From Lachnospiraceae bacterium (GTDB taxonomy: Bacteria > Bacillota > Clostridia > Lachnospirales > Lachnospiraceae), in NCBI GenBank assembly GCA_015057635.1, contig SVEB01000011.1:62001-126000 (forward strand): 64,000 nt of DNA, in the 5' to 3' direction. Both the position numbers and the translations under genes were made by a program. The notes under the pieces are model-generated. The model ran no database searches and had not been told where the DNA came from. It saw only the letters and a list, made by a program, of their open reading frames with translations. Below, in pieces: positions 1-7,461 of the stretch. Every line of letters starts with the position of its first letter. Position 1 is the first letter of the stretch.

Positions 1-2
1 AG

Positions 3-32
3 ATTTGGCAGAGATAAGAGTCTCTGCCAAAT
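3..32. repeat. Perfect 12-bp inverted repeat at the window edge
   Basis: Two 12-base arms (3-14 and 21-32) are exactly complementary around a 6-base spacer. No T-run follows on the plus strand. It may be part of a terminator or an intergenic hairpin belonging to a gene left of the window. The function cannot be decided from what is visible. Confidence 0.5.
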
Positions 33-120
33 GTCATATAGAGGGAAAATAGGATCCATCCAATAAAGAATGGTGATAATAAGTACCAAAATCCCAAAAT
101 CCCCTCTTCCAAAAAAATAC

Positions 121-149
121 TTGAAAAAAAGGGATAATGAGGGTATGAT
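121..149 (+). promoter_or_regulatory. Sigma-A type promoter for the peptide ABC operon
   Basis: TTGAAA at 121-126 and TATGAT at 144-149 are separated by exactly 17 bases. They lie about 75 bases upstream of the substrate-binding protein start. No obvious operator was recognised next to it. Confidence 0.65.
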
Positions 150-222
150 GGTAAGGCTGAGAATAATCTTGGCACTACAATTTCATAATAAGAAAGAACG
201 TTTATTTTAGGAGGAAAGAGTT

Positions 223-1863
223 ATGAAAAAGAAGATTGGAATTCTTCTCTTACTGTCACTGTTTGCTTTAACTGCACTCTACGGATGTAGCGGCGGAAAT
301 AAAGAGGATGGAGGCAGCACAAATTCTGCTAATGAAAACAGTCTTTCGGAAGGCCAGAATGGTGAAAGCAGCAGCGATATGACGGCTGATGCGGATGAAC
401 CAGTATATGGAGGCTCGGTTATTGTAGGAATTACACAGGATTTGGATAGTCTTGACCCACACAAAGCAGTAGCGGCAGGAACTAATGAGGTACTTTACAA
501 CATATTTGAAGGCTTAGTAAAGCCAGACAAAGATGGAAATTTAGTTCCAGCAGTAGCAAGTGAGTACACTATTTCAGAAGATGGTATGACGTATACCTTC
601 ACATTAAGAGATGACGTACTATTCCATAATGGAAGCCTTGTTACAGCGGATGATGTTATATACTCAATCAAACGCAGCGCCGGCATGCTTGAGACTTCCG
701 ATCCGGAAGTGAAAGTGGAATCGGCGCTTTCTGTTATTTCGGAAATCAATTCCTCCGTAACAGAAGAAGGCAAGACACAGATCGTAATTTCTTTAAGCGA
801 GCCAAATACGGAGTTAATCGGTTATTTAACCACTCCGATCATTCCGAAAGATTATGATGGACAGGCTGGGGCACCAGTCGGAACCGGACCATTCAAGTTC
901 GTTTCCTACACACCATTACAGTCCTTTATCATGGAAAAGAATGAAGATTACTATGTAGAAGACGTGCCTTATTTAGATCAGGTAACGTTTAAGATTTCAG
1001 CCAATACAGATTCCGCGTTTATGGAATTAATGGCAGGAGCAATCGATATCTTCCCATATCTGACAGAAGAACAGGCAAATCAGCTTTCTTCTACTTATGA
1101 TATCGAAGTAGGGAATATGAACTTAGTTCAGGGCCTATTCCTAAACAATCAGGCTGCTCCATTTGACAATATCTTAGTAAGACAGGCTTTATGCTATGCA
1201 ATCGACCGTCAGGGCATCCTTGATATGGTAGCAGGCGGAAAAGGAAATATCATTGGCAGCAATATGTTCCACGGCTTCTCCATTTACTATGATGAGACAT
1301 TGGAAAATGTGTATCCTTACAATATAGACAAGGCAAAAGAACTCTTAGCCGAAGCTGGTTACGCAGATGGATTCAGCTTTACGATTAAAGTGCCATCCAA
1401 CTACCAGTTCCATGTAGATACCGCACAGGTGATCGTGGAACAGTTAAAGGCAGTCGGAATTGATGCAAAGATTCAGCTGATTGAATGGGCGAGCTGGTTA
1501 TCTGACGTTTATAAAGGAAGAGATTATGAAGCGACCATCGTAGGCCTTGATGCGAAATTAGCACCAAGCGATGTACTAAAACGCTATCGTTCTGATGCAA
1601 GTAATAACTTCTTAAATTATAAGAATCCGGAATTCGATGCCATTTTTGCGGAAGCAGTCGGTACAATCGATCAGGATGTGAAGATTGAAAAGTATAGGGA
1701 ACTGCAGGCACTTCTGACAAATGATGCAGCAAGTGTGTATATCCAGGATCCGTCACTTTTAGTAGCAGTGAATAAGAAACTCACCGGTTATACATTCTAT
1801 CCGGTTTATGTTCAGGATATGTCGGTTGTTGCCTATACAGGAACACCAGAAAATCATCAGTAA
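223..1863 (+). CDS. Peptide/nickel-type ABC transporter substrate-binding lipoprotein
   Basis: This is a 546-residue extracytoplasmic solute receptor of the SBP_bac_5 (OppA/DppA) family. The N-terminus is a lipoprotein signal peptide: a lysine-rich start, a hydrophobic stretch, and a lipobox LYGC with the lipidated Cys at residue 22. A Ser/Asn/Glu-rich linker to about residue 58 follows. The mature domain opens with the family-typical VYGGS start and an LDSLDPHKA segment. The start ATG has a strong GGAGG 10 bases upstream. The gene is first in an importer operon with two permeases and a double ATPase. The substrate is probably oligopeptides, but sequence alone does not exclude nickel chelates or other ligands of this family. 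Confidence 0.93.
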   Translation: MKKKIGILLLLSLFALTALYGCSGGNKEDGGSTNSANENSLSEGQNGESSSDMTADADEPVYGGSVIVGITQDLDSLDPHKAVAAGTNEVLYNIFEGLVKPDKDGNLVPAVASEYTISEDGMTYTFTLRDDVLFHNGSLVTADDVIYSIKRSAGMLETSDPEVKVESALSVISEINSSVTEEGKTQIVISLSEPNTELIGYLTTPIIPKDYDGQAGAPVGTGPFKFVSYTPLQSFIMEKNEDYYVEDVPYLDQVTFKISANTDSAFMELMAGAIDIFPYLTEEQANQLSSTYDIEVGNMNLVQGLFLNNQAAPFDNILVRQALCYAIDRQGILDMVAGGKGNIIGSNMFHGFSIYYDETLENVYPYNIDKAKELLAEAGYADGFSFTIKVPSNYQFHVDTAQVIVEQLKAVGIDAKIQLIEWASWLSDVYKGRDYEATIVGLDAKLAPSDVLKRYRSDASNNFLNYKNPEFDAIFAEAVGTIDQDVKIEKYRELQALLTNDAASVYIQDPSLLVAVNKKLTGYTFYPVYVQDMSVVAYTGTPENHQ

Positions 1864-1873
1864 TTGTTACACC

Positions 1874-1915
1874 ATACAAGCTTATGCCAGCGAAAAGTTG
1901 GTATAAGCTTGTATA
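1874..1915 (+). terminator. Intra-operon hairpin after the binding-protein gene
   Basis: Long complementary arms (about 1874-1888 and 1899-1915) lie 10 bases after the stop codon. Only a short TTTT stretch follows, so it looks like a leaky terminator or an mRNA-stabilising hairpin. Such structures commonly set a higher level of the binding protein than of the membrane subunits. That role is inferred here. Confidence 0.6.
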
Positions 1916-1969
1916 GGTTTTAGGAAACGATAAAAACTATGAGTAGATCAGGCTAAAGGAGTAAAAGCA

Positions 1970-2911
1970 ATGCGATTTTATGTCAAGAAAATCATTACGC
2001 TTGTGCTGACGCTATTGTTAGTCTCTCTTTTGACATTCGTTGCTTTTCAGGTAATTCCCGGAGACGGAGCATTATCGAAGCTTGGGATGGATGCAACAGA
2101 GGAGCAGATTGAGGCGCTTAGAGAGTCATTAGGCTTAAATGATAGCATGGTGGTAAGATTCACCAGATTTTTGGAAGGAGCGGTAAAAGGAGATTTTGGA
2201 AACTCCAGTCAGTACAGTGTCAGCGTCACATCCTTAGTAAAGGATCGTCTTCCGGTCACAGTATGGCTTGCGGGACTTTCCATTGCTATGATTGTTGTGA
2301 TTTCCATTCCTCTTGGGATACTTTGTTCCAGGAAACAGAACGGAATTGTGGACCGGCTGATCACGCTTGTGACCCAGGCCTTCATGGCAGTGCCTTCGTT
2401 CTTTTTAGGAATCTTAATTACCCTTATATTCGGTGTTACATTAAAATGGTTTATTCCGGGAAAATATGTGGGACCGAGTCAGGATTTTGGACAGTTTATT
2501 CAGTATATGATATTCCCGGCAGTAGCGGTAAGCGTGCCAAAGATTGCGATGACGGTAAAATTCTTAAGAAGCTCCGTGATCCGTGAGTTGAAGCGAGATT
2601 ATGTGCGTACCGCAAAGAGCAAGGGAAACAGGGAAAGAAGGATTCTTTACAAGCATGTATTAAAAAATGCGCTGATGCCGGTCATTACCTTTATGGGCAT
2701 GGTGATCGCGGATGTGCTTGCCGGATCGATTGTCATTGAACAGGTATTCAATCTGCCGGGAATGGGACGTCTTTTAGTGGTTGCAATATCCAACCGTGAT
2801 TTTAATGTGGTACAGGCGGCAGTTCTTTATATCGCAGCAGTGGTTATCATCATTAACTTTATTGTGGATCTGTTATACCAGAAGGTTGACCCGAGAGTGA
2901 AGATTTCGTAG
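1970..2911 (+). CDS. Peptide ABC transporter permease, DppB/OppB type
   Basis: This 313-residue inner-membrane permease belongs to the binding-protein-dependent transport family. An N-terminal membrane helix (about residues 9-30) is followed by a periplasmic loop ending near GDFGNS, and then by the core helices. The EAA-type loop that contacts the ATPase is visible around DYVRTAKSKG. The C-terminal motif NLPGMGRLL is typical of DppB proteins. The start has a GGAG site 8 bases upstream. It lies between the binding protein and the second permease and should form the heterodimeric channel with that protein. Confidence 0.92.
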   Translation: MRFYVKKIITLVLTLLLVSLLTFVAFQVIPGDGALSKLGMDATEEQIEALRESLGLNDSMVVRFTRFLEGAVKGDFGNSSQYSVSVTSLVKDRLPVTVWLAGLSIAMIVVISIPLGILCSRKQNGIVDRLITLVTQAFMAVPSFFLGILITLIFGVTLKWFIPGKYVGPSQDFGQFIQYMIFPAVAVSVPKIAMTVKFLRSSVIRELKRDYVRTAKSKGNRERRILYKHVLKNALMPVITFMGMVIADVLAGSIVIEQVFNLPGMGRLLVVAISNRDFNVVQAAVLYIAAVVIIINFIVDLLYQKVDPRVKIS

Positions 2912-2928
2912 GAGAAAGGAGAAACAAC

Positions 2929-3732
2929 ATGAGAAAAAGAAAGCTTGATTTTAATTTTATCTTAGGCATCGTGCTCATATCCTTTGTCCTTATTTTAGTA
3001 TTAGTCGGATTATTCTATACACCGTATGATCCGAATGCAATGGACATCACATCTAAGAATCTGCCGCCAAGCCTTAGCCATTTATTCGGAACCGATTATA
3101 TGGGGCGCGACATCTTAAGCCGTGTGATGGAAGGAGCGAAGACGACATTCTTTATCGGGATTGCAACCGTTACAATCGGTGCAGTGATCGGTATTTTAGT
3201 CGGAGCGGTGACCGGATACTACGGCGGCATCTTAGACGAGATACTAATGCGTATCAATGACGGCATTGCATCGTTCCCAAGCATTTTATTAGCGCTTGTG
3301 ATGGTCAGCATCTTAGGAACCGGGAAATACAATATCATTCTGGCATTAGGCATTATCTTTATTCCAAGTTTCGCCCGTGTGGTACGAAGCGAGTTTATTG
3401 CACAGAAACAGCTTGATTATGTGCGGAATGCAAAGTTAATGGGGGCTGGTGATCTTCGGATTATGTTTGTACATATCCTTCCGAACACCAGATCCATCAT
3501 TCTTTCCGCGGTAACGGTAGGATTTAATAATGCAGTATTAGCAGAAGCGGGAATGAGTTATTTAAGCCTTGGGGTGCAGCCGCCGGATGCTTCTCTTGGG
3601 AGAATGTTATCCGAGGCACAGACATATTTATTTAATGCACCATGGTTCGCATTAGCACCAGGGCTGATTATCGTCATAACGGTTCTGGGATTCAGCCTGA
3701 TTAATGAAAGGGGAATGAAGGATGGAAACTAA
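2929..3732 (+). CDS. Peptide ABC transporter permease, DppC/OppC type
   Basis: This is a 267-residue permease with an N-terminal membrane helix, the signature GTDYMGRDI before the core domain, and an EAA loop around DYVRNAKLMGAG. The family C-terminal motif LSYLSLGVQPP is present in the form MSYLSLGVQPPDASLG. It starts 17 bases after the preceding permease behind an AAAGGAG site, and its 3' end overlaps the ATPase gene by 11 bases, which indicates translational coupling. It is the partner of the upstream DppB-type permease. Confidence 0.92.
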   Translation: MRKRKLDFNFILGIVLISFVLILVLVGLFYTPYDPNAMDITSKNLPPSLSHLFGTDYMGRDILSRVMEGAKTTFFIGIATVTIGAVIGILVGAVTGYYGGILDEILMRINDGIASFPSILLALVMVSILGTGKYNIILALGIIFIPSFARVVRSEFIAQKQLDYVRNAKLMGAGDLRIMFVHILPNTRSIILSAVTVGFNNAVLAEAGMSYLSLGVQPPDASLGRMLSEAQTYLFNAPWFALAPGLIIVITVLGFSLINERGMKDGN

Positions 3733-5320
3733 AAAAAGCCCCCTCTTACAAATAAAAGATATGAGCATTTCCTTCTTCTCCGGGAAGGATAAGAAAAATG
3801 GCGTAAAGGCAGTGAAGAACATTTCCTTTGATGTGATGGAAGGGGAAATCGTGGGCATTGTCGGCGAAAGTGGTTCCGGAAAGAGTGTCACCTCTCTTTC
3901 TATTATGGGACTTCTTTCTGAAAATGGGGCCATTACCGGAGGATCGGTTTTCTTCAATGGAAAGGAGATCAGTCATTTTACTAAAAAGCAGTACCAGAGC
4001 ATTCGTGGTACGGAAATATCCATGGTATTTCAGGAGCCGATGACTTCCTTAAATCCGGTTTTAACAATCGGGTACCAGGTGGAAGAGATGCTTCTTCTTC
4101 ATACAAAGATGGGAAAAAAGGAACGATTGGAGGCGATGATACAGATCCTTTCGGAAGCAGGGCTTCCGGATGCAGCAGGCCTTCTTTCTAAATATCCGCA
4201 TGAGCTTTCCGGCGGCATGAGACAGCGTGTCATGATTGCGATGGCAATGATCTTAAAGCCAAAGCTTTTAATTGCGGATGAGCCGACAACAGCATTGGAT
4301 GTGACGATTCAGGCGAAGATCTTAGAGCTTCTTAAAAAAATGAATGAGACATATGGAACAACTGTGATCTTGATCTCCCATGACTTAGGAGTCATCAAAA
4401 GCATTTGCAGCCGTGCGGTTGTTATGTACCGGGGCGAGATTGTGGAAGCAGGAAATACGGCTGATTTATTTGCAAATCCACAGAAGGATTATACAAAGAG
4501 ACTTCTTTTTGCGGCATCCGGAACGAAAGGGCAGATGGAACAAGGGAGGGAAGAGGCACAGAGTCTTACCGCGGCGGCCATTGAGAATGATGAAATCTTA
4601 AATGTAAAGGACTTGCGGGTTTTTTATGATGAGAAGAAGAAACGCCTTTTTGAGCGTAGAAAGAAAAAGGAAGCGGTAAAAGGTGTGTCCTTTCAGTTGT
4701 ATGAAGGGGAGATTCTTGGCATCGTAGGCGAAAGCGGATGCGGGAAATCAAGCCTTGCCAAGGCTCTTGTGAAACTGCAGAAGGATGTTACCGGAACGAT
4801 CTGTACATCGGTGAAACAGCCACAGATGGTATTTCAGGATCCGTATGGCAGTTTAAATCCATCGAAAAAGATTGGATGGCTGTTAGAGGAGCCGTTAAGA
4901 CTTAAAAAGGTTGAGAAAGCAGAACGAGTGAAGAGGGTGGAGAAGATCTTAGAGGATGTGGGACTTTCTAAGGAGTATGCAGACCGTTATCCGAATGAGC
5001 TTTCCGGGGGGCAGAGACAGAGAATTGCAATCGCTCTGGCCGTGATTTTAAACCAGAAGCTGATTGTATTGGATGAACCGGTATCGGCACTGGATGTGAC
5101 GGTGCAGGCACAGATTTTAGAGCTTTTACTAAGACTTCGAAAGGAATATCGCCTTTCTTACGTCTTTATTTCACACGATTTATCTGTGGTGCGCAAATTA
5201 TGCGACCGCGTCCTCGTTATGTACGACGGCCACATAGTAGAATCCGGCACCACCTCTGCCATCTATCAGACCCCAGAGCACCCTTACACCAAGAAACTGC
5301 TTCAAGCGGTGTTGTCTTAG
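3722..5320 (+). CDS. Fused double ATPase of the peptide ABC importer (DppD-DppF type)
   Basis: This is a 532-residue protein with two complete nucleotide-binding domains. Domain 1 has Walker A GESGSGKS, Q-loop FQEPMTSLNP, signature LSGGMRQR, Walker B LLIADEPTTALD and an H-loop in ISHDLG. Domain 2 (from about residue 290) has GESGCGKS, FQDPYGSLNP, LSGGQRQR, LIVLDEPVSALD and ISHDLS. Separate DppD and DppF subunits are the more common arrangement, so this is a natural fusion that gives a fixed pair of ATPases. The start overlaps the permease stop. Both sites look catalytically intact. A palindromic repeat begins 10 bases after the stop. Confidence 0.93.
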   Translation: METKKSPLLQIKDMSISFFSGKDKKNGVKAVKNISFDVMEGEIVGIVGESGSGKSVTSLSIMGLLSENGAITGGSVFFNGKEISHFTKKQYQSIRGTEISMVFQEPMTSLNPVLTIGYQVEEMLLLHTKMGKKERLEAMIQILSEAGLPDAAGLLSKYPHELSGGMRQRVMIAMAMILKPKLLIADEPTTALDVTIQAKILELLKKMNETYGTTVILISHDLGVIKSICSRAVVMYRGEIVEAGNTADLFANPQKDYTKRLLFAASGTKGQMEQGREEAQSLTAAAIENDEILNVKDLRVFYDEKKKRLFERRKKKEAVKGVSFQLYEGEILGIVGESGCGKSSLAKALVKLQKDVTGTICTSVKQPQMVFQDPYGSLNPSKKIGWLLEEPLRLKKVEKAERVKRVEKILEDVGLSKEYADRYPNELSGGQRQRIAIALAVILNQKLIVLDEPVSALDVTVQAQILELLLRLRKEYRLSYVFISHDLSVVRKLCDRVLVMYDGHIVESGTTSAIYQTPEHPYTKKLLQAVLS

Positions 5321-5329
5321 GATTCGGGG

Positions 5330-5568
5330 AATGGCAAGAGAGGCCCTGGGTGCATGGCGAGGCAGCGATGGGGCGATGTTCGGACGCAGGCTCGGACAGA
5401 ATGGGGGAGGAATCTTCGACTATCAGACAGGAGAGCGCTGTCTGATATTCAAAGATTCCTCCCCCATTCTGTTCGCCCTGAGCCGGACATCCGCCCCATC
5501 GCTGCCTCGCCATGCACCCAGGGCCTCTCTTGCCATTACAATGCGTTTCAAAAGACGAAACGCATTGT
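5330..5568 (+). repeat. Palindromic repeat element, copy R1 (large hairpin plus small hairpin)
   Basis: Arms 5330-5386 and about 5480-5537 are near-perfect reverse complements. They enclose a conserved core with GTTCGGACGC on the left, the centre CTATCAGACAG around 5420, and GAGCCGGACAT on the right. A separate hairpin with GCGTTTC/GAAACGC arms follows at 5538-5568. The element starts 10 bases after the ABC ATPase stop and lies before a convergent gene, so it may also act as a transcript end. No transposase is present. The rest of the gap to 5768 holds nothing that I could recognise beyond a short GCGTTAGC/GCTAACG hairpin at about 5617-5634. Confidence 0.9.
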
Positions 5569-5767
5569 GGGGCAGACGGGAGCGTGGGGAAAGAGGGATG
5601 CAGGATGAAGGGGACAGCGTTAGCGAGCTAACGGCTTGGGATGAAAGAATCATATAAATCATAAAAGGGAGTAAAAAATAAAGGGGGAAAAAGAGAGTAA
5701 TAAAAGGGTATGGCATTGAATAGTAGGGGGAGGAGAGCTATTATTCAATGCCATTCTGGATAAAGGG

Positions 5768-6319
5768 TTATAGGTCTACGATGGTAGGAGTATGACCTGT
5801 GTAGGGGAGAAATTTGGTTAGGATGTCGGTGGTGCGAAGTTTTAGGCTGGAGGTGTTGATGCAGGGATGGCAGCCTATATATTCGCAGGAGAGGAGGTCA
5901 CGGTCGATTAAGAGGGTGACGTTGTGAGCGTGGTCGTTCATCAGGCCAAGAACGGTGACGGAACCGGGGGTTAGGTTTAGATATTCTTCCATGTAGGTCT
6001 CGGAGGCAAAGGAGAGACGGGAGGAACCAATCTGCTTGGATACATCGGCAGTGCGGAATTTTTTGCGGCCGGGCATCATAAGAAGGTAGAACTGGGTTTT
6101 GGCAGAGTTGGTGAGGAAGAGGTTTTTACAGATGGAGATTTCTAAGAGCTTTTCAATCTCCTCGCAGGCTTCGATGGTTGGGGTTACATCATGGTCCATA
6201 CGGACAAAAGGGATATTTAACTGCTCTAGCAGGTCATAGGTTTTCATTTCTTTTTCAAGTCGGCCTTTGGCATCCGGCCTTTTGGTATAAAAGTTTCGAT
6301 CAATATAAAAAGTCTCCAT
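5768..6319 (-). CDS. ProX/PrdX-type aminoacyl-tRNA editing protein (YbaK domain)
   Basis: This 183-residue protein of the YbaK/ProX deacylase fold is expected to hydrolyse mischarged tRNA, typically Ala-tRNA(Pro), as a free-standing editing factor in the cytosol. Visible family features are the N-terminal FVRMDHD segment, the LFLTN...YLLMMPGRKKF strand-loop, the LSFASE stretch, and the late block PGSVTVLGLMND followed by GCHPCIN. It has its own promoter region to the right (6320-6400) and no operon partner. Palindromic repeats lie on both sides in the same orientation. The family call is firm, while the exact tRNA substrate is inferred. Confidence 0.85.
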   Translation of the reverse strand: METFYIDRNFYTKRPDAKGRLEKEMKTYDLLEQLNIPFVRMDHDVTPTIEACEEIEKLLEISICKNLFLTNSAKTQFYLLMMPGRKKFRTADVSKQIGSSRLSFASETYMEEYLNLTPGSVTVLGLMNDHAHNVTLLIDRDLLSCEYIGCHPCINTSSLKLRTTDILTKFLPYTGHTPTIVDL

Positions 6320-6409
6320 TTAGACTCCATCCTTTCGTGATTCTATTTTCCCCCCACTTTACCACTCCTCTCCGAACTTGTAAAGGATGCGTTTTTGTTT
6401 GATTTAGGG

Positions 6410-6648
6410 AATGGCAAGGGAGGCCCCGGGTGCATGGCGAGGGATGGAGGGGGCGATGTTCGGACGCAGGCTCGGACAGATTTTGGGAGGTATCTTCGAC
6501 TATCAGACAGGAAAGCACTGTCTGCTATTCAAAGATACCTCCCCAAATCTGTTCGCCCTGAGCCGGACATCCGCCCCCTCCATCCCTCACCATGCACCCG
6601 GGACCTCCCTTGCCATTACAATGCGTTTCAAAGGGCGAAACGCATTGT
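6410..6648 (+). repeat. Palindromic repeat element, copy R2
   Basis: The architecture is the same as in R1: large arms, a conserved core (TTCGGACGCAGGCTCGGACA left side, TGTTCGCCCTGAGCCGGACA right side), and a small hairpin at 6618-6648 with GCGTTTC/GAAACGC. The outer arms are nearly identical to R1. The inner stem differs (TTTTGGGAGGTAT instead of the R1 sequence) but stays paired with its own partner. R1 and R2 are direct copies that flank the ProX gene. Confidence 0.9.
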
Positions 6649-6786
6649 AGGGACGAACGGTGAATTGGTAAAACGGAAGTATGAGAGATGGATAGCGTTA
6701 GAGGGCTGATGACTTGATGGAGATAAAATGGTATTAAGAGGGGAGGAATGAGACTACAAATAGAATGCCAGAACCCCAAAAAAAGA

Positions 6787-7155
6787 TTAAAAAAAGAGTG
6801 CTTTGATTAACAGGGTGATCAGCATTAGCCAGATCAGGATGATCGGAATGGCATAATACCATTTCTTTGGTTTTCCGTTCGACCACATGGGTTCGGCTTC
6901 TGCTCGGCAGGTTTCAAATGTCTTGACTGGGATTAGTTTTATTGTCAAGGCAATGAATAGAGGAAGAAGGATCACGTCGTCTAAATATCCTAGAACAGGT
7001 ATGAAATCGGGTATAAGATCTATTGGAGAAAGAGCATAGGCGACGGTGATCCCAGCAAGCAGCTTCGCAAGAAACGGAGTTTCTTTGGCTTTTAAGCATA
7101 GGTATACGGCTGGAATATCAAGTTTTAGTTTTTATGCACGTTCTTTTAAAGACAT
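6787..7155 (-). pseudogene. DUF1232 (YkvA-like) membrane protein gene with a premature stop
   Basis: Reading leftward from ATG at 7155-7153, codons 1-7 give MSLKERA. A TAA at 7134-7132 follows, after which the same frame stays open for 114 codons to the stop at 6787. The downstream residues carry the DUF1232 core, including AYALSPIDLIPDFIPVLGYLDD, and a C-terminal membrane helix near residues 100-120. The TAA stands where a lysine codon (AAA) would restore a smooth N-terminus, so one base change explains it. It is either a genuine nonsense allele or a sequence error. No good internal restart with a ribosome binding site was seen. Confidence 0.75.
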
Positions 7156-7279
7156 AGTGATTTCCTTTGTATTAAAATTTATTACTGTACCTATCATAAC
7201 ACACATTTGTCCTTATTTTATATCCTGCTTTACCGTTAATAATTCAAAAGAAATAAATATTGATTATCGCCCTCCCCTA

Positions 7280-7352
7280 ATTGTCGGAGCTTGCGACCGA
7301 ACATCGTCCCATCCAAGCCTCGCCTTGCTCCCGGACCTCTTTTCGATATCCT
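7280..7352 (-). repeat. Decayed half of the palindromic repeat (R8)
   Basis: The stretch TTGTCGGAGCTTGCGACCGA, then ACATC and later CGATATCCT, matches one arm of copy R6 at about 34514-34582 with scattered differences. The complementary arm is missing, so this looks like a truncated remnant. It lies in the 306-base gap between the DUF1232 pseudogene and the ABC exporter, which otherwise holds only the exporter promoter. Confidence 0.65.
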
Positions 7353-7380
7353 CTTACATTAGGAAATAGTAAAATTATGG

Positions 7381-7409
7381 TTGAATTTGGGGCAGAAGTG
7401 TAGGATAAT
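7381..7409 (+). promoter_or_regulatory. Sigma-A type promoter of the ABC exporter operon
   Basis: TTGAAT (7381-7386) and GATAAT (7404-7409) are spaced by 17 bases. The pair lies 52 bases before the first exporter gene. Confidence 0.55.
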
Positions 7410-7461
7410 TAGGGTCTGGTGGAAAAAATTATGATGAGAGAGGAAAGAAAGGTAGTAAGGT

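Noticed and set aside
5331-5716. Open frames on both strands across R1 (and likewise across R2, R3, R6)
   Set aside because: They arise because the repeat is a GC-rich palindrome. The same frames appear on both strands, lack ribosome binding sites and resemble no protein.
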